Translations under genes and position numbers: made by a program
Assembly: GCA_038748775.1 (NCBI GenBank)
Contig: JBCDIT010000004.1
Span: 248,001-312,000, forward strand
DNA from: DAIQNV01 sp038748775
GTDB taxonomy: Bacteria > Planctomycetota > Phycisphaerae > Phycisphaerales > UBA1924
Length of the DNA: 64,000 nucleotides
Direction of reading: 5' to 3'
Notes under the pieces: model-generated
Told to the model about the DNA's origin: nothing
What the model saw: only the letters and a program-made list of their open reading frames with translations
Databases searched by the model: none
Part shown: positions 15,248 to 23,231 of the stretch, one piece after another
Layout of the letters: every line of letters starts with the position of its first letter
How positions within the stretch are numbered: the stretch's first letter is position 1

Positions 15248-15862
15248 TCAGTAGTACCGGCGGATCACACCTCGAACGATGCCTTGGATCTGGCAGAACT
15301 TCACGCGGATCGGCTCGAAGTCAGGGTTCGCGGGCTGAAGCCGGATGTGGTCTTCCTCTTTGAAGAACGTCTTCAGCGTTGTGCTGCCGTCCTCAAGCAA
15401 GGCGACGACACGATCGCCGTTGCGGGCAACCTGGGCACGTTCGAGCAAGATGAAATCCCCATCGAGGATGCCTTCGTCTCGCATGCTCTCGCCTTCGACG
15501 CGCAGCGCGAAGGTGCTCTCGGCAGCGTCGCCGCCGCCGATGAGGTCGACGAGATCGACTTCGTCCGAGTCAGCGACCTTCTCGATCGGGTAGCCAGCGG
15601 CGATCTTGCCGACGAGCGGAAACTTGAGCGGGCGAGACTCGTCCGGAACCGCGACGCCCTCAGCGATCGACAAAGAGCGAGCCTTGTTCGGCTCCCGGAT
15701 GAGCGCGCCCTTCTTGATGAGGGCTTCGACGTGCTCGAACACCGTGACTTTGCTGACGCCGATCTCGTCCGCGAGTTCCTGCATCGTCGGCGAGTAGCCG
15801 CGACGAACCCGGGAGTCCCGGATCAATTTCAGAATGCGGAGTTGCTTCGGGGTGAGATTCAT
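15248..15862 (-). CDS. lexA: LexA repressor, SOS response regulator
   Basis: 204 aa. The ATG at 15862 is chosen for its strong RBS (GGAGGTGGTG) and family start MNLTPKQLRIL. A winged helix-turn-helix occupies 1-65. The Ala89-Gly90 cleavage bond is in KIAAGYP, the nucleophile is Ser126 (GESM) and the general base is Lys164 (TTLK). It represses DNA-damage genes and self-cleaves on activated RecA. Upstream is a stretch of about 975 bp without a clear gene, with a consensus promoter pointing toward lexA. I could not identify a LexA operator by eye. Confidence 0.95.
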   Translation of the reverse strand: MNLTPKQLRILKLIRDSRVRRGYSPTMQELADEIGVSKVTVFEHVEALIKKGALIREPNKARSLSIAEGVAVPDESRPLKFPLVGKIAAGYPIEKVADSDEVDLVDLIGGGDAAESTFALRVEGESMRDEGILDGDFILLERAQVARNGDRVVALLEDGSTTLKTFFKEEDHIRLQPANPDFEPIRVKFCQIQGIVRGVIRRYY

Positions 15863-15902
15863 CACCACCTCCCATGGAAAGGTCGACGGGAGACCCGCGA
15901 CC

Positions 15903-16170
15903 GGCGGCGCCTGCCAGCGCCGAACACACTTCATCCAACTGGGTTGCTCCGCGAACGATCGCGGCCCGTTGGATGTTCAATACCTCTGTTGCAAGGGCCA
16001 CGGATCCAACTGTCTCAAGACTTGTCGGATCTGGGATCAATCGAGACGCGGTGACATCGCCGATTGGCCGGCCGACGTCAGTTCCGCCTTGGAGACAGGC
16101 GCGTCTGAATCGCCCCCCTGGACCGAGCAGAACGACCGGAACGCCCGCAATGATCGCCTGATTTGCCGCC
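15903..16170 (-). pseudogene. Possible gene remnant upstream of lexA (weak DHPS-like C-terminus)
   Basis: On the minus strand the frame gives GVPVVLLGPGGRF, then about 30 residues later GSVALATEVLNIQRAAIVRG and LDEVCSALAGA. That order loosely recalls the last two strands of dihydropteroate synthase (PVLxGxSRKxF, then GSxAAALLAxxRGAxIVRVHDV). The upstream part of such a gene is not visible, and the frame runs without a stop into the lexA start. If real, it is a truncated, frameshifted relic. The similarity is judged by eye and is weak. Confidence 0.2.
15933..16010. repeat. Imperfect repeat, copy 1 (upstream of lexA)
   Basis: Bounded by ATCCAACTGGG at the left and CCACGGATCCAA at the right. 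A second, shorter copy with the same ends is at 16342-16401; the interior matches only in patches. ATCCAACTG also occurs at 16005. Origin unknown. Confidence 0.35.
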
Positions 16171-16341
16171 GCAGTGCGCGGCTGGGTCGCTTTGGGGAAC
16201 TCTGGGGAAAGTTCCCTCGTTCTCAACACGCCGATTGGCGAGAACGCTGAAGGACGCCGGGTGACGTGTCGAGGGGGAGCCGGGACCCTGCTCATCCGCA
16301 TGTCATCAATCCAGAGCGTCATGCGCGAAACAAAGCAACGA

Positions 16342-16401
16342 ATCCAACTGGGCAAACTGGTGCGTGACATCGGGTTCAAGGCTGCAATTCCACGGATCCA
16401 A
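16342..16401. repeat. Imperfect repeat, copy 2 (upstream of lexA)
   Basis: Shares the end sequences ATCCAACTGGG and CCACGGATCCAA with 15933-16010, in the same orientation about 400 bp away. The interior is about 17 bp shorter and only partly similar. Confidence 0.35.
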
Positions 16402-16435
16402 GACGTCGATGCGGCCCATCCAAGCTTCTGAGCAA

Positions 16436-16451
16436 GACACAAAAATGTGTC
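16436..16451. promoter_or_regulatory. Perfect inverted repeat GACACA-N4-TGTGTC
   Basis: Six-base arms around AAAA in an AT-rich stretch, about 60 bases downstream of the predicted minus-strand promoter at 16509-16536. It could be an operator or an RNA hairpin in the leader of whatever is transcribed toward lexA. Confidence 0.4.
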
Positions 16452-16508
16452 ACTCCGACACTGTTATGGGTCAATCCCCTCACGCCTCTCTTCGACGTGT
16501 CTGAAAGT

Positions 16509-16536
16509 ATCCTATCAAAAATCGTATCCCTGTCAA
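16509..16536 (-). promoter_or_regulatory. Consensus-like sigma-70 promoter reading toward lexA
   Basis: On the minus strand, TTGACA (16536-16531), a 16-base AT-rich spacer, then TAGGAT (16514-16509), a perfect -35 and 4/6 -10. It is the best promoter match noticed in the window and sits in its most AT-rich part. A transcript from it would begin near 16502 and run about 640 bases before the lexA start. Confidence 0.55.
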
Positions 16537-16837
16537 GCTTTATTCGGCATTCGATAGAATCATGATTGATCAGAATTATACCTAGGTCGAGGAGAGAGCA
16601 CCGGAACGAGACCGCAAACTGCCCACACGAGAGTCAAAGGCTTTGCGCAATCAGAACACAAAGCCAATGATTTCATCTGCAACTTTGGAACTTGAGCCGA
16701 CAAGATCGATATTTGCTGAACCAAATAGACCACTGCTCGATGGCTGATTCATCCGAGCTCTCCCTAGAGTACCCCAAACTGTGGAGCGAAGTGAAAACTG
16801 CGCCTCCCGAACGAGCCGGTTTTCGGGTAAACCCGAC

Positions 16838-18031
16838 TTATTGACGGCGGAAACGGGTGCCTTCGCGCACGACGTGACCCCCGAGTTCAAGCAGGGTGAG
16901 CTGCGAACGGACAGTCGACGCACAAAGCTGCGTTTCACGAGAGATGTCATCGGGCGTGCGAAGCCCGTCGAGCGCGGCCAAGATCTGTGCGCCGCTTTCG
17001 CCGAATTCGGAGTCTCGCGCTGCAACCTTCGACTCGGATGACACGATCTCGAACTCCGCTTGTTCCGATTGGGCCGGTCGGGGGCGCGCAAGCCAGGCGT
17101 CGTGTTCGAGCGCGGCGAGAACGTCCGCAGGTGTCGTGACAAGCAACGCGCCGTCTTTCAACAACTCGTTTGAACCGGCACACGAAGACGTGTCGATCCG
17201 ACCGGGCAGCGCCATGACGTCACGGCCGTGTGTCTCAAGGGCGTGCCTCGCCGTAATCAGCGCGCCCGACCGTGCGCCGGCTTCGATGACAAGGATTCCG
17301 AGACTGAGTCCTGAGATAATCCGATTGCGTCTAGGAAACTGCTCGGGTGAAGGAGGCGTGGCACAAGGCAATTCGCTCACCACAGCACCGCCGTTTGAGG
17401 CGATGTCGTCGAAGAACGAAGCGTGCTCGGGCGGGTAAGGACTCAAAAGGCCGCTGCCGAGCACGACCACTGTGCGACCGCCGCCTCGGAGTGCCCCTCG
17501 GTGAGCCGCGGCATCGATTCCGCGAGCGCCGCCCGAGATCACGCTCAGTCCTGAGTTGGCGAGCGAACGGGCAAATCGTTCGGCTTGTTCGATCCCATAC
17601 GCTGAAGCACGGCGTGATCCAACGAGTCCAACGGCCGGCCGTTCGATTTCCGGTTCGGTCCATTCGCCCCGGATGATCAGGGCGAGCGGTCCGTCGGGTA
17701 CCGCCGCGAGCTGGGAGGGATAGCTCGCATCGCCGCGGACGATGACCCGTGCCCCGGCGTCCTCGATACGGGTCAGTTCCGACGTCAGTTCAATCTCGGC
17801 GTCTCGGAGGGCGCGGGGGAGCGACGCCGCGAGTTTTTGACCGATACCAGTCACAGATCTGAGTTTCTCACCGGAGGCGCCGAGGGCGTCGAGCGCCGAG
17901 CCGAAACGATCGAGGATCGCGGTCGCTCGGATCGGGCCGAGACCGGAGGCCCTCCAGAGGACGAGTCTCGCGCGGCGTTCTTCGTCGCTGAGGTCGACCG
18001 GGCGAGAGGCGTTGACGCTCGAGTGTGTCAC
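16838..18031 (-). CDS. dprA: DNA-processing protein DprA
   Basis: 397 aa from a GTG at 18031 that overlaps the stop of the upstream lipoprotein gene (GTGA). An N-terminal HhH-like region (RATAILDRFGSALDAL ... GIGQKLAASLP) precedes the Rossmann fold: GLVGSRRASAYG, ISGGARGIDAAAHRGAL, PRRNRIISGLS and EAGARSGALITARHALE. The C-terminal winged helix is complete (TPDDISRETQLCASTVRSQL). DprA protects incoming single strands and loads RecA in natural transformation. No com genes are in the window. Confidence 0.94.
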   Translation of the reverse strand: MTHSSVNASRPVDLSDEERRARLVLWRASGLGPIRATAILDRFGSALDALGASGEKLRSVTGIGQKLAASLPRALRDAEIELTSELTRIEDAGARVIVRGDASYPSQLAAVPDGPLALIIRGEWTEPEIERPAVGLVGSRRASAYGIEQAERFARSLANSGLSVISGGARGIDAAAHRGALRGGGRTVVVLGSGLLSPYPPEHASFFDDIASNGGAVVSELPCATPPSPEQFPRRNRIISGLSLGILVIEAGARSGALITARHALETHGRDVMALPGRIDTSSCAGSNELLKDGALLVTTPADVLAALEHDAWLARPRPAQSEQAEFEIVSSESKVAARDSEFGESGAQILAALDGLRTPDDISRETQLCASTVRSQLTLLELGGHVVREGTRFRRQ

Positions 18032-18540
18032 CCTGGGTCTCGCTCGGCGACGCGCCGGTAGGCGGCGTCGGTGTTTGCACCGTACTCGAGCACGCGTGCG
18101 AAGAGTGTGGCGGGTTCGGACGGCGGGCTGTTGGTGCGCACCAATTGATCTACGACGACTGTCGGGTACACGAACTGTGGGTTGGGCCGGCGGAGCGTGA
18201 TGAACAAACGACGGCTGTCGGCCCGACGCTCGGTCCCGTCGAGGGTGACGTCCCACCCGGGGCTCGGCGATTCGACTCGGATCGTCTTGACGTCGTCAGA
18301 AACAACGAGGTCTATTCGTGGGCCGGAGTAGATCGCATCGGATACACGCCACTCCCGAGTCTCGATCTTGGAGGCGGCGCACCCGCCGAGCACTGTCGCC
18401 AGCGGCAGGGCGGCCCCGAGTCCTAGCGCAACTCCGATCAGACCGAGTCGGGTCGATCGAGACAGAAGCGAAGAACGGCTCAAGCCCCGGCGTGAGGATG
18501 AGCCGATGCCCTCATTGGGTACTCGCGGATCCGATCGCAT
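18028..18540 (-). CDS. Predicted lipoprotein coupled to dprA
   Basis: 170 aa. A basic N-region and hydrophobic core end in the lipobox LGGC (Cys54), so the protein is probably lipidated and exported. The mature part has no family I recognise; it is strand-rich (RIDLVVSDDVKTIRVESPSPGWDVTLDG is broken here into RIDLVVSDDVKTIRVE and WDVTLDG). Its stop overlaps the dprA GTG by four bases, so both are expressed from one transcript. The start lies 42 bp from the divergent SpoIID-like gene. Confidence 0.75.
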   Translation of the reverse strand: MRSDPRVPNEGIGSSSRRGLSRSSLLSRSTRLGLIGVALGLGAALPLATVLGGCAASKIETREWRVSDAIYSGPRIDLVVSDDVKTIRVESPSPGWDVTLDGTERRADSRRLFITLRRPNPQFVYPTVVVDQLVRTNSPPSEPATLFARVLEYGANTDAAYRRVAERDPG

Positions 18541-18582
18541 ATCCTGAGCATACCCAAACACATTCCTGTTCGCGAGTCTCCA

Positions 18583-19965
18583 TTGACCAAGCCCACCCAG
18601 CCATCTCGGTCGCCTCGACGCCGGTCGTACTCGGGGGCTTTGGTTCGGATGATTTCGGCGGCGTGCTTTCGGACACCCGTGAGCACGCTCGCTGCGGTCT
18701 CGATCTCGGGTGTGTTGCTCATGATCACCGGTTTGGTCGCGTGCGATCTCCAGAGTCGAAATGTGGTCCGACCGCGGTTTGCATCCGGCGACGAACCTTT
18801 GGTCCGTATCCGTCTTGAACGGAACGAGGGTCGTGTCGAGGTGACGTCCGATGGTCCGGTGCAGGTCTGGCCCGGGGCGTTGGCTTCGCCTGACATCGAA
18901 GCGCCGGTGCTCCGGTCGCCGGTTCTTGTGACGTCTGACGCCGGCGGGATTCGGGTTATCGGTTCTGCCGGTGCCGCGCGGCGATTCAGCCAGGGTGAGA
19001 TCGTCCGCATCGGCGCCACCGGGCACGAGTTGGCCGTCGGCGAAGCTCGCATCGGAGCCACCGCGCTGCTCGTCCCTCGAAGCGACGACCGGCCCGATCG
19101 TCTCGACCTTGTCGCGGAACTCCCGATGGAGGCGTACATCGCGGGGGTCGCGGCGGCCGAGTTGGTTCCGGGGTGGGCGCCGGAGGCGTATAGAGCGCAG
19201 GCGGTGGCGGCGCGGAGCTACGCGGTCCATCAGGTCGCGCGAGCACGCTCGATGGGGCGTTCGTACGACTTGGATTCGACAACGCGCGACCAGGCGTTCA
19301 AAGGACTCACCGACGACGAGCGTGTGGTCGACGCGACGAACGACACGCGCGGCATCGTCCTCGCCTCGGGTGGGCGGGTACTCCGTGCGTACTACTCCAG
19401 TACGTGCGGGGGGCGTCCCGCTTCGGCTTCTGATGTTTGGACGACCGGTCGAGGGCTCGAGTTCAACAACGCAGCGCCGCTCCAAGCCCGGGTTCGAGAC
19501 TGTCCTTGCGAAGACTCGCCTCTATACCGGTGGACGCGCGAACGCCCCGCCGACGGTCTCGCGGCTCGGATCACAGAGTGGGGGCGGCGGCAGGGGCACC
19601 CTGTGCGGCGACTCCAGGGCTTGGCCAGGATCGAGGTCGACAACCGGAACACGGCCGACCGCCCGAGCCGATTCCGCGCGGTTGACAAACGTGGATCGAG
19701 ATTCGTCCTTTCCGCAGAGGAACTCCGGGTCGCGTGCAACACGTCGGTTGGTACAAGGCCGCGCGTCACGCGGGAGACGCGGATTCCCTCGGGTGATTTC
19801 GAGGTGGCGATCGCGGGCGGCACCGCGAGATTCACCGGACGCGGCTTCGGTCACGGCGTTGGCCTGTGCCAGTTTGGGGCCCAGGGCCTCGCAATGCGTG
19901 GGCAAACCTGGATCGAGATTCTCGGGCGGTACTACCCCGGCGCCGACATCGAGCGGCACTGGTGA
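18583..19965 (+). CDS. SpoIID/LytB domain exported protein
   Basis: 460 aa from a TTG start; an internal ATG 22 codons later is also possible. A long N-region is followed by a lipobox-like LLMITGLVAC, so it is probably an envelope lipoprotein. The SpoIID domain shows the family marks: MEAYIAGVAAAELVPGW with the catalytic-type Glu, EAYRAQAVAARSYAV, a Tyr-Tyr-Ser-Ser-Thr-CGG segment (AYYSSTCGGRP), and the C-terminal GFGHGVGLCQFGAQGLA. SpoIID cleaves denuded glycan strands. In non-sporulating bacteria such proteins act in cell-wall remodelling, which fits a DAP-type peptidoglycan here. Confidence 0.9.
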   Translation: MTKPTQPSRSPRRRSYSGALVRMISAACFRTPVSTLAAVSISGVLLMITGLVACDLQSRNVVRPRFASGDEPLVRIRLERNEGRVEVTSDGPVQVWPGALASPDIEAPVLRSPVLVTSDAGGIRVIGSAGAARRFSQGEIVRIGATGHELAVGEARIGATALLVPRSDDRPDRLDLVAELPMEAYIAGVAAAELVPGWAPEAYRAQAVAARSYAVHQVARARSMGRSYDLDSTTRDQAFKGLTDDERVVDATNDTRGIVLASGGRVLRAYYSSTCGGRPASASDVWTTGRGLEFNNAAPLQARVRDCPCEDSPLYRWTRERPADGLAARITEWGRRQGHPVRRLQGLARIEVDNRNTADRPSRFRAVDKRGSRFVLSAEELRVACNTSVGTRPRVTRETRIPSGDFEVAIAGGTARFTGRGFGHGVGLCQFGAQGLAMRGQTWIEILGRYYPGADIERHW

Positions 19966-19982
19966 CCCCGTCCGACGGGGAG

Positions 19983-20012
19983 AGGCCGGTCGCCACGAGC
20001 ACGAACCGGCCT
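19983..20012 (+). terminator. Hairpin after the SpoIID-like gene
   Basis: AGGCCGGT (19983-19990) and ACCGGCCT (20005-20012) form a perfect 8-bp stem with a 14-base loop, 17 bases after the stop codon. A smaller CCCCG/CGGGG hairpin precedes it. No T-run is present, so the terminator call is tentative. It may serve both convergent genes. Confidence 0.4.
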
Positions 20013-20034
20013 GCTCCCGGTCGCGTGGGATCGC

Positions 20035-20322
20035 CTACGCAATGACGTCGATCAGGCTGCCGCGGCCGTCGAACACGCCTTGGGCCGCACCCTGCGTCGA
20101 GTGGGGCTTGTACATCGGGGCTTGCGTGGCTCGGTCGGTCGCCGGAATGTCGCGGACCGGCGGGACGTCGCCGATCCGGGCGGCCTCGGGCCGGAACTGG
20201 TCGGGGCCCTCGGGCCTTGCGATTTTCCAGGTCGCACGATCTCCGTACTGGAAGCAAGGCTCCACCCGGCGGGGGCCGGGCGTCTGCGCCCAGCATGTCG
20301 GGTTGTCGAAGCCGATCTCCAT
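20035..20322 (-). CDS. Small hypothetical protein
   Basis: 95 aa from the ATG at 20322; a TTG at 20355 would add 11 residues. I recognise no family. The sequence is protein-like: MEIGFDNPTCWAQ at the start, an aromatic middle (FQYGDRATWKIARPEGP), several Pro-rich turns and an ordered end (GRGSLIDVIA). There is no signal peptide or membrane helix. It is convergent with the SpoIID-like gene and divergent from queA. The single RBS candidate (AGGGG) is too close to the ATG, so the start is uncertain. Confidence 0.5.
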   Translation of the reverse strand: MEIGFDNPTCWAQTPGPRRVEPCFQYGDRATWKIARPEGPDQFRPEAARIGDVPPVRDIPATDRATQAPMYKPHSTQGAAQGVFDGRGSLIDVIA

Positions 20323-20464
20323 ACCCCTGGCGAGGCGAGCGGCGTGCCGAAGCAAGTGCGTCCTATAAAATCAGGCTCCAAGAGTCGATCGGCGTGTTCA
20401 GAGTCTGATGGCTCCAACGCGTGTTGCGTCGATGCAACGTCGGTGTGGAGTAGAGTCGTCGCTG

Positions 20465-21589
20465 ATGCGGACCAGTGACCTCGACTTTGATCTGCCCCGC
20501 GAGCTGATCGCGACCCGCCCGGCCGAGCCTCGGGACGCGGCGCGCTTGCTCGTCGTCGGGGCGAGCGGGCACGAGCATCGTTTGGTGCGGGATCTTCCTT
20601 CGCTGCTCGGTCCGAACGACACGCTGGTGTTCAACGCCACAAGGGTTCTCCCTGCGCGGTTCCGAGGCCACAACAACGCGACGGGTGGGAAGGTCGAGGG
20701 GCTCTGGCTTCGCGACGCGGGAGCGGTGGGGGGACGCCCTCAATGGGAGGTGATGCTCAAGGCGCGTCGTCACCGCCTTGGGGCTTCGATCACGCTGAAG
20801 CGAGAGGATGGCTCGGCATCGGGCGTCCGCCTCGTTCTCCGGGAGCGATCGGGTCACGAAGAGGGCGGTTGGCTCGTCGAGGTGATCGGTCCGGAAGGTC
20901 GGACGACCGAGCAGTTGCTCAACATGGCCGGTTCGACGCCCCTTCCGCCATACATCTTGAGCCGGCGTCGTGAAGCGGGCGAGACGGTCGATGATACCTT
21001 CGATCGCGTGGCTTACCAGACGATGTTTGCCGAGGGCAATGCCGGGTCGGTGGCGGCGCCGACGGCGGGGCTGCACTTCACTCCGGGCCTGCTCGACGCA
21101 CTCGAACAGAGGGGCGTTCGCCGGACGACGGCGACGCTGCACGTCGGGTCGGGCACGTTCAAGGGGATCGAGACGGACACCGTCGAAGAGCACCCGATGC
21201 ACGCAGAGTGGTGCTCTATGGGGCCTGAAGCGCAACGCGAGGTGTTCGAGTCGCCCGAACGCCGCGTCGTGGCGGTCGGCTCGACTTCGACTCGGACGAT
21301 CGAGTCGTTCGCCCTTGAACGCGAGTCTCCGTCGGCGGCTTCGGGGTGGCTGGAGACACGGCTGTTGATCGCCCCGGGGTACCGGTGGCGGCGGGTCGGC
21401 GCGATCTTGACGAATTTCCATCTCCCTCGATCAACGCTCCTCGCGATGGTGTCGGCCATTGTTCCCGGAGGCATCGATCGGGTGAGGGCGTTGTACGCCG
21501 AGGCGATCGCCGAGCGCTACCGGTTCTTTAGCTACGGAGACGCGATGCTGATCGTTCCGGGGGACGACGGCTCGGCTGGGGGCCGGTGA
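20465..21589 (+). CDS. queA: S-adenosylmethionine:tRNA ribosyltransferase-isomerase
   Basis: 374 aa. Converts preQ1 at tRNA position 34 to epoxyqueuosine using the ribosyl group of AdoMet. Family marks in order: DFDLPRELIATRPAEPRDAARLL at the start (split as DFDLPRELIATRP and EPRDAARLL), FNATRVLPARF, the AAPTAGLHFT motif, HVGSGTFKGIETD, VGSTSTRTIES, LTNFHLPRSTLLAMVSA and AIAERYRFFSYGDAMLI at the end. Length is normal. The next gene, murE, starts 61 bp downstream on the same strand. Confidence 0.96.
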   Translation: MRTSDLDFDLPRELIATRPAEPRDAARLLVVGASGHEHRLVRDLPSLLGPNDTLVFNATRVLPARFRGHNNATGGKVEGLWLRDAGAVGGRPQWEVMLKARRHRLGASITLKREDGSASGVRLVLRERSGHEEGGWLVEVIGPEGRTTEQLLNMAGSTPLPPYILSRRREAGETVDDTFDRVAYQTMFAEGNAGSVAAPTAGLHFTPGLLDALEQRGVRRTTATLHVGSGTFKGIETDTVEEHPMHAEWCSMGPEAQREVFESPERRVVAVGSTSTRTIESFALERESPSAASGWLETRLLIAPGYRWRRVGAILTNFHLPRSTLLAMVSAIVPGGIDRVRALYAEAIAERYRFFSYGDAMLIVPGDDGSAGGR

Positions 21590-21650
21590 GCGATCACGCC
21601 GATATCCTTCGACACGAGGGCGTCGGACGCCGGCGCGGAAGGGGCACCCC

Positions 21651-23231
21651 TTGGACTTGACGCGGCTGATCGACGGATTGGGGATCCAGGTCGCGTCTGG
21701 CGATCCGGGGCCGCTCCGTGTGCTCGATGTCACAGAAGACAGCCGAACCGCGATGCCCGGGTCGCTTTTCGTCGCGAGGCGGGGGCTCGAGTCGGATGGG
21801 CGAGCGTTCGCGGCCGACGCGGTCGATGCGGGCGCCGTCGCCGTGCTGACCGACGATCCGGACGTGATCGACAACCTCGACGCGTGCGTGTTGACCGCGT
21901 CGGAGCTGGCCGGCACCGCCGCCCGGCTGGCTGAACGTTTTTACGGTGATCCGTCGGGGTCGCTGTTCGTCGTCGGCGTGACTGGAACGAACGGCAAGAC
22001 GACCGTCGCTCACCTTGCCCATCGGTTGCTCAACGCCGCTGGCGTTCGCACCGGGCTTGTGGGCACGGTCGATATCGACGATGGGCGCGAGCGGGCCCCC
22101 GCCAGCATGACGACGCCTCCGGCGCTCGAGTTGAGCCGCACCCTCGGTGTGATGGTCGAGTCGGGGTGTCGCGCGGCGATCATGGAGGTTTCGAGCCACG
22201 CGCTCGACCAGGGGCGTGTCGACGCGGTCGCGTTCGATGCTGGGGTCTTCACGAATCTGAGCGGTGACCATCTCGACTATCACGGCAGCATGGATGCTTA
22301 CGCATCGGCGAAGCGGCGCCTGTTCGAGATCGTCGACGCCCGGGGCGGGGTGTCGATCGTGAATGGCCACGACGAGCGGGCCGGGTGGATCGCAGGTTCG
22401 AAGCCCGAGTTCTGTTGGATGAACGAGAACCCGTCCGGTGAATCGGCTGCGGACGAGGCTGCTTTTGATGAGCCCGGGTGGTCGGTCTCGATCGGTGATC
22501 GCGCCGGTAAGGCGATGCGTTTGAGCTTTGACGGCCCTTGGCCCGGCGGCCCCTTGACGACGTGGGTCGAGTTGATCGGCGATCACAACGCGATGAACAC
22601 GCTCGAGGCCTTGGCTGCTGCGTGGCACGCGATGGTGGACTTGGGTGTTGACCCCGGGCACGCCCGCGAGAAGTTGGGACGGGGGTTGACCCTGCTCACA
22701 CCGCCCCGGGGTCGGCTCGAGATCGTGAGCGGTGATGTCGATCTGGTCACGGTTGCGATCGACTTTGCGCACACCGACGACGCGCTGCGTCACGCTTTGC
22801 TCGCGGCAAAGGGCATGGTTCCCGAGGGGCGGGAGCTATGGGTCGTCTTCGGTGCCGGCGGCGAGCGCGACACGAAGAAGCGGCCTCGCATGGGCGCCGT
22901 TGCCTCCGAGCTTGCCGATCGCTTGATCGTGACCAGCGATAACCCGAGACGCGAGACACCCAGCGCGATCATCTCGGACATCGTCGGCGGAATCCCGAAG
23001 GATCGTCACGTGGCGATGGACGTCCAAGCGGATCGAGAGCGCGCGATCGAGGCCGCGGTGCGTCGGGCGTCGCCTGGCGACGTGATCGTCATCGCCGGGA
23101 AGGGACACGAGACCGAGCAACTTTTGCCCGGTCCGGTCGGCGAGATCGTTCGTCGGGCGTTCGATGATCGCGAGCACGCTCAGCGTGCGCTCGCGTCGCG
23201 TCGATCGGTTCACGAGGCGAAGCCGGCGTGA
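21651..23231 (+). CDS. murE: UDP-N-acetylmuramoyl-tripeptide synthetase (probably meso-DAP adding)
   Basis: 526 aa, TTG start giving MDLTRLIDGLGIQ. Adds the third stem amino acid to UDP-MurNAc-L-Ala-D-Glu in the cytoplasm. Motifs: ATP loop GVTGTNGKTTVAHL, EVSSHALDQGR, TNLSGDHLDYHGSM, and TSDNPRRE, whose DNPR sequence is the hallmark of DAP- rather than Lys-adding MurE. The C-terminus has VIAGKGHETEQ. The stop overlaps the murF start by four bases (GTGA). There is an apparent extension in the middle domain (NENPSGESAADEAAF). Confidence 0.95.
   Translation: MDLTRLIDGLGIQVASGDPGPLRVLDVTEDSRTAMPGSLFVARRGLESDGRAFAADAVDAGAVAVLTDDPDVIDNLDACVLTASELAGTAARLAERFYGDPSGSLFVVGVTGTNGKTTVAHLAHRLLNAAGVRTGLVGTVDIDDGRERAPASMTTPPALELSRTLGVMVESGCRAAIMEVSSHALDQGRVDAVAFDAGVFTNLSGDHLDYHGSMDAYASAKRRLFEIVDARGGVSIVNGHDERAGWIAGSKPEFCWMNENPSGESAADEAAFDEPGWSVSIGDRAGKAMRLSFDGPWPGGPLTTWVELIGDHNAMNTLEALAAAWHAMVDLGVDPGHAREKLGRGLTLLTPPRGRLEIVSGDVDLVTVAIDFAHTDDALRHALLAAKGMVPEGRELWVVFGAGGERDTKKRPRMGAVASELADRLIVTSDNPRRETPSAIISDIVGGIPKDRHVAMDVQADRERAIEAAVRRASPGDVIVIAGKGHETEQLLPGPVGEIVRRAFDDREHAQRALASRRSVHEAKPA

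Larger units (their letters stand above)
15863..16837. other. Gene-poor, partly AT-rich region between dprA and lexA
   Basis: About 975 bp without a confident gene. The dprA-proximal part (roughly 16440-16800) is strikingly AT-rich for this genome and contains small palindromes (AATCATGATT, TGATCA) and the minus-strand promoter. The lexA-proximal part is GC-rich with repeated ATCCAACTG-type motifs and the weak gene remnant. It may be a long regulated leader, a small-RNA locus or decayed inserted DNA. Confidence 0.5.

Noticed and set aside
15206..16054. 282-codon plus-strand frame
   Set aside because: Antisense to lexA over most of its length and featureless upstream of it.
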